The notes under the pieces are model-generated. The model did not search any database and had not been told where the DNA came from. It saw nothing but the letters and a program-made list of their open reading frames with translations. Positions 9,501 to 20,167 of a DNA stretch of 64,000 nt are shown in pieces (the stretch's first letter is position 1; the number at the start of each line of letters is the position of its first letter). Source of the DNA: an uncultured Flavobacteriales bacterium (GTDB lineage: Bacteria > Bacteroidota > Bacteroidia > Flavobacteriales_D > Parvicellaceae); NCBI GenBank assembly GCA_943787725.1, contig CALSNM010000001.1, forward strand, positions 310,001 to 374,000, read 5' to 3'. Both the position numbers and the translations under genes were made by a program.

Positions 9501-11573
9501 ACAACCATTTGCGTCTTGCACAGTGCAATTAACTGTTCCCGCGCATAAATCTGTTGCTTCCGAATTTACACCTAAGCCACTATCCCAAGTATAATCATAA
9601 GGAGAAGTACCCCCAGAGACCGATACTGAAGCCGTTCCATCACAAACACCGTTACATGAAGCATCCGTAAACACCGAATTAGCTGTCAAAGCAGCAGGTT
9701 CACTAATCGTAATAGCTGCTGTCTGCTCGCATCCATTAGCATCCGCAGCAACTACCGTATATGTATTAGCGCATAAATTTGTAACTGTAGCTGTTGTTTG
9801 ATTATTTGCATTAGCATCCCATTGATACGATGAACCTCCTGAAACACTAATACCTCCATCACAAACACCATTACATGAAGCATTCAAAGTAGCATCAACA
9901 TTTACAACAGGTAACGCATTTACCGTAATTGAAGAAACATCAGATGAATTACAGCCATGTGCATCGGTAACTATAAATGTTGCACTATATGTACCAGGAG
10001 AACCATATGTATGGGTGTGGGTTGCTATTGATGATGTGTTGCCGTCTCCAAAATCCCATAAATAAGTATAACCCGGCGTCCCTCCTGATCCACCTCCATT
10101 AAAAACAACATTCTCTCCTTCACAAATAGTTTGGTCACCCCCTGCTAGAGCTATTAAAATTGTTGGTTCTGTAATAACGACAGATTCACTTACCATACAA
10201 CCATTAACATCCGTCGCAATTACCGTGTGTGTATTAGCGCATAAACTTGTAGCGGTAGCTGTAGTTTGATTATATGCATTAGCATCCCATTGATAAGAAA
10301 TGCCTCCTGAAACACTAATGCTTCCGTCACAATTACCAAAACAGGAAGCATTCGCAGTAGCATCAACATTTACAACAGGTAACGCATTTACTGTAATTAC
10401 AGAAACATCAGATGAATTACAGCCGTGTGCATCTGTAACAGTAAGTGTTGCACTATAAGAACCTGCAGTAGCGTATGTATGGCTTGGTGCTGCTTGTGAT
10501 GATGTATTGCCATCTCCAAAATCCCATACATACATATAACCTGGAGTGCCACCGGTTCCACTTCCATTAAACGCAACATTCTCTCCTTCACAAATAGTTT
10601 GGTCAAGCCCCGCTAGAGCTGCTAAAATTGTTGGCTCAGTAATAACAATAGATTTATTTAATACACATTGTAATGCATCCGTTATGGTAACACTTGCTGT
10701 AACAGCACACAATGTGTTGTTGGTTGCAGCTTCTGTACCATTGCCGCCGGCAGCGTCCCATTGATAAAAATAGGGATCCGAAAAATCGCTTAAAAAGGTA
10801 GAAAAAACCAAATCCGCGTCTGTCAAAGAACCTCCTCCACACATTCCTGATTGATATACATCAGAACAGGAGCTCCGTAATCCGGAGCCATCTGAAATCT
10901 GAAAAGTAAATTGCTGTCCTGCATTTAAATAAACAGGGTTGTGAAAGGTACAAGTAGCCACCGATGCCTTGGTAATACTTGCCGAAGTTATAATGGGATT
11001 ACCAGTACCATTCCCTTGCCGAATGGATATCGTAGGAGTTTCACCATAACTATTAAAAAATTTGAGCTCTAATGATCTCAGGTAACCACTTTCTACTGCT
11101 GTAAAAGATTGCCAATATTGCTGATTGTCAGTGCCTCCCGCACCACATCCTTGCGTATTTTGTTGAACATCTACAGTAGTCAAGGTTTGGGTTCCACCTG
11201 TAACAACTACAGCTGCATTCCCATCACACGCACCGTTACAAGAAATATTTGTAGCAGTGATATTAGCAGTATAAGCAGCTGGTTCTAAAACGTTTACATT
11301 TTGCCCATCTGTTGACCCGGTAGCATCAATTACCATCGCATCATAGGTTCCCGCAGACAATCCCGTAAACTGATTAGAAGTAACCCAACTAGAACCACCA
11401 TCTATACTAAATTGGTATGGGGCTTGGCCTCCAGAGGCAGACAAAGTAATAGAGCCGTCGGAGCCCCCAAAACAAGTTACACCTGTTATTCCATTAACAA
11501 GTAAAGTTGGAAGGGAAAAACCCTGGACAACAGAAAAGAATAAAATAATTACAAAAGACAATATGGTTTTCAT
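6527..11573 (-). CDS. SprB/PKD-repeat surface protein with type A sorting domain (~1681 aa, one frameshift)
   Basis: Single gene split by one extra base. The upstream frame (9069-11573) runs out after ...PPYSYSIDEWSKF, while the other frame reads NGVSFQTTSSYTGL. Removing the base at 9128 restores SID-NGVSFQ in the middle of a SprB repeat, and the total length becomes divisible by three (1681 aa). The signal peptide ends near QGFS (residues 1-20). Domains: a first SprB repeat; a second repeat holding a ~130-aa insert (starting near VDVQQNTQGCGAGG, with LRSLELKFFNSYGETPTISI, resembling a carbohydrate-binding-like beta-sandwich); PKD domains with WDFGDGNTSS; many further SprB repeats; the shared C-terminal module with KAQDHNTTRSNR; a type A sorting domain ending in ALRLIKQ. 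It lies 25 bp after the upstream gene and 8 bp before the next. Confidence 0.88.
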
Positions 11574-11598
11574 AGATGTTGTTTTGGAGCGTTTCTCT

Positions 11599-14500
11599 TT
11601 ATTGTTTAATTAATCGCATAGATTTCACTTCATTTTCTGAGGATATTTTAACCAAATACATTCCCGTTTCAAATTCAGAAATATCAAATGTGATTGTTCT
11701 GTTCTCTATTGAACTCAATTTATTTAACAATAACTTTCCTTGAAGGTCAAAGATTTTAATGTTTCTATCAATTGCAACTCCATCAAAATATAGTTTAAAT
11801 ATGCCATCTGTAGGATTTGGCATTATACCAATGTTTCCCGCCAATGACTCCTCAATAGCATCTGGGTTTTCCGTCTCTGTTTCCTCCTCCGGAGCATTAA
11901 TTGAAGCTCTATTTGAACGGGTAGTATTGTGATCTTGTGCTTTTTGAGCAGAACATAACCCCGGTGCATTAATTGTTACCTGATACACCAAGTTACTGTC
12001 GCTTGGAGGTGTAACATCTGTATATGAATTTAAGTTCGCTCCTAACGAATCAATCACCATCCATCCTGTGGTTGGATGATATCTATTCACAGTAAAAAGT
12101 AGAATAGTTAAACCCTTCATAGTTGTCCCAAATGAGGTTAACCACACTCCCAACACCTAAGTTGGCCGTTAAATGAATTGTTTTGTGCTCATCACTTAAG
12201 TCCGACTCATTTCCACAATTATCTACCGCAGCAATTTTATATCTCCAAGATCTAATTTGCGGATCAGAGTATACATCGTGGTAGAAACTTAAACTATCTG
12301 CATCTGTAGTTCCAATTAAATAATATAGTCCACTTTGAGAACTTTCTTTGTATACATTGTAGTAATCAACACCTGTCGTTTGAACTGGTTCCCAAACAAC
12401 TAAATTACCTCCAAGCACGGTATCTACAGAAACAATACAGATAGCATTTTCGTCTGGAGAAGTCATTTCTACTGAATATGTAAAATAAGATGAGCATCCA
12501 TTATTTCCCATAATTTGAACATCATAATCCCCTGGCAACACATCCGTCAAATCTTCGTCTGCAGTTCCATTTGACCAACTGTAGGTAAAAGGAGCTAACC
12601 CTCCAATTGTATTTATATAAATTGAACTCAAATCTCCTGAACAAGTTCCAGTTGCAACAGAATCCAGTAAAATTATTGGAGCTGTATTTTGATTTATTAC
12701 AAATTCTTTTTGCAATAAACATGTATTTGCATCAATTACCAATAATTCATGTATTCCGGGAGCTAATCCTCCCGTTTGGTGAACAGGGCCTGTTTGATTT
12801 GGCCAAATATAGTTATATGGAGCTGCACCATTACTTATTACAGCCATCGCTCCACCTGTATTATTTCCACAAGCTGATGGTTGCGTAATAATTGATACTA
12901 TTGCCTCCTCTGGTTGCGTAACGGTAATGCTTTCCATACCCATACATCCGTTTGCATCCGTAACAAAAATCTCATAAGGTCCTGCAACTAATCCAAAAAT
13001 ATCTTCTGTTTGGTCTCCATTTGACCAAATGATTTCGTAAGGTGGTGCCCCACCCAAAATTGAAACACTAATTGTTCCATTCGCTCCCCCAAAACAACCT
13101 AGGTTTGTAACGTTATCCACTAATATAGTCGGACCTTGGTTATCATCAACTGTCACTATCCCCTCACTTGAACAATCATTATTATCTGTCACAGTAATTA
13201 CGTATAACCCTGAACCCAAACTGTCTGCAATTACAGAATTGTCTCCATTACTCCATCCGTATTGATAAGGAGGCATTCCTCCTGTGGCGGAGACAACTGC
13301 CATCCCATCATTCTCACCACAATTTGCAAGCTGAACGGCGTTTGTTGTTATATCGATTAATGATTGAGGAATAAAAATCTCTAGGGTTTGACTGTCAGAA
13401 TTTCCACAATTGTTAAATCCATTTACAACTATATTGTAAGTGCCCGGATGCGCATACGTATGATAAACAGGTGTTAATGAACCTTGCGTCACCAGAACAC
13501 CCGTTCCATCGCCAAAATTCCAAGAATAACTAGACGCTCCCACCGCAGAAAACTCTATTGGTTGACCCTGACAAGATGCTCCTGATTCATTATAAAAGAA
13601 TCCAGTATTAACTTGAACACTATCTCCAATTGCGCCAATCTGAACTTGCATTGTGTCGTAGTAAACATTTCCGCATCCATTTGTAACAGAAAAATGCGCT
13701 TCATAATTTCCCGATGCTAAAAAAGGATGCAAAGCAACATCATAAGAACCTTCTCCCTCAATAACTAAGGGAAATGTAGAAGTGGTTGAGTTTCCATCCC
13801 CAAAATCCCAGGTATAGTCGCCTGCTCCAGAGGGAGCAACAACAAAATACAATTCATCTCCAATGCACCCTTGAGGCTGATTAAACACCTGCACAGTATT
13901 TGGCCCGGGATAAACATTATTATCCACAACAATTGAATCTAAAATAGTAGTATCATTCCCACAGCCATTAGTAGCAATAATCGTTATAATATACAACCCG
14001 GTATTTGTATAAGAGTGAGCAAGATTATATCCATTTGAGGAAGTTCCATCTCCAAAGTCACAAGAATATGTAATGCCATTACCCGAGTTTTCAGCTACAA
14101 ATAAAACCTCATCATTTGGACAAGCTGAGTCACCATAGATTTGATAATACAAATTTCCAACTGGCATATCATCAACAATGTTCACTGGGACGAACACGGT
14201 TGTGCTTGCTCCACAACCATTTGTAATCTCAACAGAGGCATTGTAGGTGCCAGCCGCATTATAAATATGATCCGCATCTTTATTTGTAGAGGCACCACCG
14301 TCTCCAAAATCCCAAACATAACTTGAATATCCCGACTGAGCATAAAATTCAGCTTCGGTATTAACACACACAGTACCATTATTCATATTAGCATATGGAT
14401 TTCCTGTAAATGGCAAATTGTCCTCCACATTAATTGTATCATGCAACGTCAAACTATTTCCACATGCATTTTGATAGGTTACTGAAATTGGGTATGTACC

Positions 14501-15709
14501 AACGTTATTGTAAACATGATGCCAATCATCACTTGTACCTGTTCCATCTCCAAAGTCAACATAATAATCATATTGGTTGTTTACCCAAAACTCCATCGGA
14601 TCGCCTGGACAAACACTGGTTGTGTTAAATTGCAAGTATGCATTATTAATAGAAGCATTGTTAGATACCACAACCTCGTAAGGTACATTTAAAGTACTTC
14701 CACAGTCGTTAGTAATTAACAAATTAATACTGTAAGTGCCAATTGAGCTATATGTGTAGTTAATATAGTCTCCCATAATGGTTGAACTACCATCTGCCAT
14801 GTCCCACTCATACGTTAAACCGTTATCACTCCATGCGCTAATATAAAATTGTTCCCCGGGACATATTGTATCTGGGCCAGAGATATATTCCCCCGATACA
14901 GGGGCACTATTATCAACAAATACACTATCGGAAACAGTTGCAGTAGCTCCACAACCATTAGACACCGTTAGGTCAACATAATTCAACCCGAGGGTTGAAA
15001 ACCCATGCTCAGAATAATAATCAAAATCAAAAGAGCCATCATTATAATCCCATTGAACACTACTATAGTTATTATTCGTCTGAAAACTAACCAAAGAATT
15101 GGGACAGACAGTATCAGATCCAACATAGATCCAAGGAGAACCTTGGATAGGAAGACCGCTTGACACAACATTTATTATGGTGTCAATGCTAAATGTACCA
15201 CAAGTGTTAACAAATTCACAGCTAACTGCGTAAGTTCCATTTGATGTGTAAGTATGACTTGTTCCAGAATAATCAGAATTTTCAGTATATGTAGTCCCAT
15301 CTCCAAAGTCCCAGAACCAACTACTTCCTTCGGCAGCTACCCAAAAATTTGTAAGATCATTAACACAAGCTGAGTCATTATTCATTGAAATGTAAGAGGC
15401 CGCTCCAGAAACTTGTATTTCAATTTCATAATTACCCAAATACCCACCATTACTATCATAAGCATCTAGATGAGCCCAATAATTTCCCGCAGACAAAAAG
15501 GTATGGGTCTCATTGGTTCCATTGAACCAATTTCCCGTACCAAAGTACCATTGATATGACACGGCATTAGGATTGCTAGAAGTATTAGTGAAATTAACTG
15601 TTAAAGGTGCACACCCCGATGTAACATCCGCAGTAAATGAAATCTGCGCATTGATTGAGAAGAATGTAAATATGGAAAATAACGATGAGAGTATGTAATG
15701 TTTTATCAT
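11599..15709 (-). CDS. PKD/SprB-repeat surface protein with type A sorting domain (~1369 aa, one frameshift)
   Basis: First gene of the four-gene cluster. Signal peptide at residues 1-21. About nine PKD domains follow (WYFGTGNW, WDFGDGTTY, VDFGDGTG, WDFGDGGAS, WNFGDGTG and others), each ending in a TNGCG-type strand; then four SprB repeats; then the common C-terminal module and a type A sorting domain ending in SMRLIKQ. The frame breaks near 12091: one frame ends EGFNYSTFYCE and the next continues VNRYHPTTGWMVIDS. Dropping one base gives FY-VNRYHPTTGW, exactly as in the paralogues (FYINRYHP). Corrected length is 1369 aa. A strong Bacteroidota promoter lies 27-56 bp upstream. An adhesive surface role is inferred. 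Confidence 0.88.
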
Positions 15710-15735
15710 TTGTCCTGAGTTTTTAATGTGGAACG

Positions 15736-15765
15736 CAAATATAACACATTTACCTAGAAATCAAA
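15736..15765 (-). promoter_or_regulatory. Bacteroidota-type promoter for the surface-protein operon
   Basis: On the minus strand, TTTG (15762-15765), an 18-nt spacer and TATATTTG (15736-15743) match the Bacteroidota primary-sigma consensus TTTG-N~19-TAnnTTTG. It sits 27 bp upstream of the ATG at 15709 in the 191-bp gap that separates this cluster from the SpoIIE-type regulator, so the four genes can be transcribed independently of the upstream block. Confidence 0.65.
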
Positions 15766-15900
15766 CACTCATGTACAATTACCATGCATTTAAAGTCAGT
15801 ATTTATTTAAATAAATGTAATTTAGGTTTTAATGCTTCTAAACATTTCCATTCCAGGTCTATAGAAGAAAATAAAAAGAATTCTTGAGGCTATCTATTGA

Positions 15901-18900
15901 TTAGATTCTGACACCAATAACACAAACATCATCAACCTGCTCAGTATCTCCTTTCCAATTAGAAAATACTTCACTAATTTTTGTGTACTGCTCTTTCATT
16001 GGCAAGTGAGAAATCGATAAAATATATTCTCTCATTTTCTTTACCATAAACTTTTTGCCTTTAGGCCCCCCAAATTGATCTTGAAAACCATCCGTTAATG
16101 TATAAATTACATCTCCTGTTTTCATTTCGAATACTCCTCCTACAAATGGGATTGTATCTTTGTCGTGTTTTCCAACCGGCATTTTCTCGGGCTTTATTTC
16201 GGTCAGAGTTCCATCTCTAACTACCCAAATTGGGTTTTGTGCTGCAGTATACGTAAACTTATTATTCTCAAAATCGAAGCATATGATACTCGCATCCATT
16301 CCATCTTTACCCCCTTCAAGACTACCGTCTTTTTTTAGGCGTTCAATAATTGTTTTACGGGTAGAATTAAAAATTTCATGTGGTTCCAAAAAATTAAGCC
16401 TTACTGCTTTCTCAATAGAGGAGATGTTAAGGATACTCATAATAGCGCCGGGAACTCCGTGTCCTGTGCTATCCGCATTTACCAAAGCAAAATTCCCATT
16501 ACTTAACTTATCTGCCCAATAAAAATCTCCACTTACCACTTCTTTTGGTTGAAAGAACACAAAATATTCTTTCAAGTTCGAATTTAAGATATCATCTGTT
16601 GCCAAGAAACTACGCTGAATTCGCTCAGCATAATTGATACTATCTGTTATTTCACGGTGCGCGGCTTCAACGAGTTCTTTTTGACGCTCTGCAATATCTC
16701 TTTGTTTCTCGGCATCTTGCTTTTGAATTACAACCTCCTTGGTTCGCTCTTTTACAAGAGCCCCTAATTGAATATTTTTTTGCTTTACTCTTCTAATACT
16801 TAATAGAATAATTAAATACACAACAAATACAAAACCAACTACATAGAGAATGTAAGCGAGGGTTGTTCTATACCACGGAGGCAAAACTACGAAAGAAAAA
16901 ACTGCTTCTCTTGAGACCATTCCATTAATGTTTTTAGCTTTTACTTTGAATGAGTATGTGCCCTCTGACAAGTAATATTCTTTCATTGTTCTAGGGGACC
17001 ACTTATGCCAATCATCATCGTGACCCTCTAATAAAAAACTATAATCTGTTCTATTTTCATCAATATAAGAAGTTGACGCAAAAGAAAAAATTATTGGCTT
17101 ATTAGAGGAATATTTCAAATTAAGTTTTAATTCCCCTGGCTGCTCTAAATTATTCTTATTATCTTCTTGGTATGATCCCCCAAATAACAAACTATCTCCA
17201 AAAACCACACTTCGAATTAGAGCATTAAAAGGTATTTCATAATCATTAGTTATTTTACTATCAAAACGAATAAGTCCATGAGTGCCTCCCAACCATGTAA
17301 TTCCATTTTCCTCATGAAACAAAGCATGAATTATGTCATCTGAGTGTCGACTAAACACGGTACTATTCCAAACATACTTGCCCTCAACTTTACTGGAATA
17401 ACCTATTTCGTAATTATTCTCTTTATCAAATAATACCATCCAAATATTACCTTCTGGGTCCTGACTAATTCTATGCACACCTCTTTCTTCTGAAAAGTCT
17501 ATCCCAAAGTCATTATATAAAGTAAACTTTCCTTTGTCATATTTAAAAAGTCCTATATCCGTTCCGACAAAAATATCATTATCCTTCTTAAACATATAAC
17601 TGGAACCAGCCCCCGGAAGACCTTCTTCTTCATAAAGCCTTTCAAATCCAATAGTGGAATCTCGAAAAATATTTACATGTGTTTTATAAACTCCACCATC
17701 CATGGACTTAATAGTTCCAATCCAGATAGTTCCATCCTCCTGTACGACAAAATTAAAGGGTTCTGCACCAGTAAAATTTCGTAAATAATTCTGCGTAATA
17801 AACTCCCCATTCTTATAAACTAAATTGGCCAATCCATCATAATGAACTACAATAGCTTCATTGGGATTTAATGGTGATATTTGAATTTCATATGGACCGC
17901 CAGGTTGCAATTCAATTTTTTCATTTTTATCATTAACTCCTATTACGGTATTCACTTCAGACACAACCAATAGAGTGTCATTTGCTATAGGAAACGTCTG
18001 CAATCCATAACAATCTTTCTCTATTCCTCCTATATTTTCAAAAACCCCCTCGTCGGTCATGCGATATACTCCATCAAGTGCAGCAACGTATATTTTATTC
18101 TTATGCCGCACAATTGATTGAACAGTGGTGCGAATACCTAAGTTTTTATCATATTTCAATAATGGAGAACTGATTTCAATTTTTGTAATTCCCACATTTG
18201 TTCCCAACCAAAGGTTTTTTTCATTATCAATAAATTGTGTTTTAATCCCTGCGTCAATTATCCCTTGCTCTAAACCAACCGTATACACAACATTAAACTT
18301 ATTGTCAATAACAATAATGCCATTTGAACTCGTTCCTAATGAAAGTAAATCATCATTAATTTTCGTTGCAGAGAGCAAAGACGTTCCATCAAAAATATTT
18401 CTTTTAACAAGCCTCCCCGTATTCGACATCTCATAAACACCATCTTGCGCAGTAAAAAACAACCTCCTATTCCCAAATTCCAATAAAGACACTACTTCTT
18501 TATTAGAAAATTGATAACCTTCTTCAATTGGCCTAAGCTCTTTATCTTTAAGTAAGAACAACCCCAAACCTTTCTGGCGAACATAAAGCTTATCGTTGAA
18601 AAAGAAAATCTTTGTCATCTCTGTCTCTGGAGCTATAATCTCCACACCGTCGTCTTTAACAACAAACAATTGCTTTTCTGTTTTTAGATACTTTTTGTTG
18701 TCAGTGATTATGATTTGCTTAACTCTTCCTATGCTATCAATCCCTAAACTATCTAACTCAGAAACAAATTGTAAACTCCCTGATGCGTCAGGTCTGAGCA
18801 CGCCAAAATCTCCTTCAGCACCCGCATAAATTAACCCTTCTTGACCTACTGCCAAGGATAGACACTTTAAATCTTCTTTGCCGATTTGTATCGTGCTCCA

Positions 18901-19119
18901 TTTTGTTCCATCATACTCAATTACACCTTTCTGATTAGAAAAATACATCACCCCACGCGAATCTTGAACTATGTCAAAAACTTGTGGATTCCCACTATAA
19001 TCCTTTGGACCATAATTTTGAAGTAAAAATGTTCCATTTAAATTTGGCGAACCATTCTGGGCAAAGCCCTGAAAAACCCAGAAAAAAGAAGCAATAAGAT
19101 ATAAAAGGAGAAGTCTCAC
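15901..19119 (-). CDS. Y_Y_Y beta-propeller sensor with cytoplasmic SpoIIE/PP2C phosphatase domain (1072 aa)
   Basis: Membrane signalling protein. A signal peptide (residues 1-20) leads into a ~650-residue periplasmic beta-propeller of two-component-regulator type (repeats such as NLWLGTNVGITKI, GLFKYDKGKFTLYNDFG, GITWLGGTHGLIRF). A Y_Y_Y domain follows (about 690-770, YSFLLEGHDDDWHKWS), then one membrane helix (TLAYILYVVGFVFVVYLIIL), a coiled coil (about 800-860) and a SpoIIE/RsbU-type serine phosphatase domain (about 870-1072) with the metal motifs GDFYWAD, DSTGHGVPGA and TDGFQDQFGG. Such proteins usually dephosphorylate an anti-sigma antagonist in a partner-switching pathway; no partner is encoded here. 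The start codon is GTG (19117-19119), chosen because it opens the signal peptide. It is read in the same direction as, and just before, the surface-protein operon. Confidence 0.88.
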   Translation of the reverse strand: MRLLLLYLIASFFWVFQGFAQNGSPNLNGTFLLQNYGPKDYSGNPQVFDIVQDSRGVMYFSNQKGVIEYDGTKWSTIQIGKEDLKCLSLAVGQEGLIYAGAEGDFGVLRPDASGSLQFVSELDSLGIDSIGRVKQIIITDNKKYLKTEKQLFVVKDDGVEIIAPETEMTKIFFFNDKLYVRQKGLGLFLLKDKELRPIEEGYQFSNKEVVSLLEFGNRRLFFTAQDGVYEMSNTGRLVKRNIFDGTSLLSATKINDDLLSLGTSSNGIIVIDNKFNVVYTVGLEQGIIDAGIKTQFIDNEKNLWLGTNVGITKIEISSPLLKYDKNLGIRTTVQSIVRHKNKIYVAALDGVYRMTDEGVFENIGGIEKDCYGLQTFPIANDTLLVVSEVNTVIGVNDKNEKIELQPGGPYEIQISPLNPNEAIVVHYDGLANLVYKNGEFITQNYLRNFTGAEPFNFVVQEDGTIWIGTIKSMDGGVYKTHVNIFRDSTIGFERLYEEEGLPGAGSSYMFKKDNDIFVGTDIGLFKYDKGKFTLYNDFGIDFSEERGVHRISQDPEGNIWMVLFDKENNYEIGYSSKVEGKYVWNSTVFSRHSDDIIHALFHEENGITWLGGTHGLIRFDSKITNDYEIPFNALIRSVVFGDSLLFGGSYQEDNKNNLEQPGELKLNLKYSSNKPIIFSFASTSYIDENRTDYSFLLEGHDDDWHKWSPRTMKEYYLSEGTYSFKVKAKNINGMVSREAVFSFVVLPPWYRTTLAYILYVVGFVFVVYLIILLSIRRVKQKNIQLGALVKERTKEVVIQKQDAEKQRDIAERQKELVEAAHREITDSINYAERIQRSFLATDDILNSNLKEYFVFFQPKEVVSGDFYWADKLSNGNFALVNADSTGHGVPGAIMSILNISSIEKAVRLNFLEPHEIFNSTRKTIIERLKKDGSLEGGKDGMDASIICFDFENNKFTYTAAQNPIWVVRDGTLTEIKPEKMPVGKHDKDTIPFVGGVFEMKTGDVIYTLTDGFQDQFGGPKGKKFMVKKMREYILSISHLPMKEQYTKISEVFSNWKGDTEQVDDVCVIGVRI

Positions 19120-19184
19120 TAAACAAAGATAAAAATTGGCTTGAATAATAAGCCTTGACTAAAAATAATATTCAACTTTCTCAT

Positions 19185-20111
19185 CTATAATTTCAATAAC
19201 TTTTGAGAATAAACTCTATTATTTTGAATAAGAACAAGATTATACATTCCTGAATTATAAGGTTCCAAATCAATTTTCATTTGATGCTGCCCTAAAACCT
19301 TTATTGGTTTAAACTGTTTTACTTTTCTCCCCATTAAATCTGTAACAAAAACAGTAATTGGCGACCACGAACTTGAACTAAAAACAAGTTTAGTTGTTTC
19401 ATTTGTTGGATTTGGAAATACCGTCAACTCTTTTATGGTTGGAATCTCGTAAAGACTATTTGGATTAGATTCTACTGAATTCGCTCTATTTGATCTTGTT
19501 GTGTTGTGGTCTTGCGCTTTTGTTGCTGAGCATTGACTAGTCCAATCAACGTCTACTAAATAACCTAAACCTGTCCAATCTAATGGAGTATCAGTATGCC
19601 ACCAACTTGTATCTACATCATTAAATGTAGAATATAGAAGATCAACACCAGGACCACTACCTGCGGAATCAACCCAACAATTATAATAATTTATGTTCTC
19701 CCCCATGTATTTTGTCCATCGCAGGCGAATACTATCTCCTTGCTCCAATATTGCAAAATGAATCGTTTGGTGCGGCAGGCTCAAAGGGCCTTCTAAGCCC
19801 TGATTATCTACTCCAGATATTCTATATCGATAAGGTCGCAAATTTGGATCTGCGCTGTAGTCTCGAAACTGACTCACCGAGTCCCAGTGAACAGAACCAA
19901 CCAGCGTATCACCTCCTGACAACTTTGCTCTGTAAACCCTTATTGAATCAATTGGAATGGCGCTTGTCTGAGAGGCTCTTTCCCAAACAATAACATTATG
20001 TGTAAATGTCGTATCAACTGTCACCAAACAAATATTTGTTGATGGCCCTGTCTGGGCATATGTAATTGAATTTAAAAAAAATAATGGAAGGAATAAGAGT
20101 ACTTTTATCAT
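19185..20111 (-). CDS. Minimal T9SS type A protein made of the shared C-terminal module (308 aa)
   Basis: Small secreted protein: signal peptide (MIKVLLFLPLFFLNSITYAQ), then two fibronectin-like segments (about 30-130 and 130-215), KAQDHNTTRSNR and a type A sorting domain (VFPNPTNETTKL to SQKLLKL). It lacks SprB or PKD repeats and so equals only the tail module of the four large proteins at 1-15.7 kb, but is much more diverged in sequence (for example YRYRISGVDNQGLEGPLSLPHQTIHF). I use the ATG at 20109-20111; the frame opens further to a TTG at 20132. It lies 35 bp after the TonB-dependent receptor and 65 bp before the SpoIIE-type regulator, so it is probably in one transcript with them. Function unknown. 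Confidence 0.87.
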   Translation of the reverse strand: MIKVLLFLPLFFLNSITYAQTGPSTNICLVTVDTTFTHNVIVWERASQTSAIPIDSIRVYRAKLSGGDTLVGSVHWDSVSQFRDYSADPNLRPYRYRISGVDNQGLEGPLSLPHQTIHFAILEQGDSIRLRWTKYMGENINYYNCWVDSAGSGPGVDLLYSTFNDVDTSWWHTDTPLDWTGLGYLVDVDWTSQCSATKAQDHNTTRSNRANSVESNPNSLYEIPTIKELTVFPNPTNETTKLVFSSSSWSPITVFVTDLMGRKVKQFKPIKVLGQHQMKIDLEPYNSGMYNLVLIQNNRVYSQKLLKL

Positions 20112-20167
20112 GGTAATAATTTCTTTTTTCAAGTAATGAAGTTTTGTATAGCTGCAAGATATAAAAT

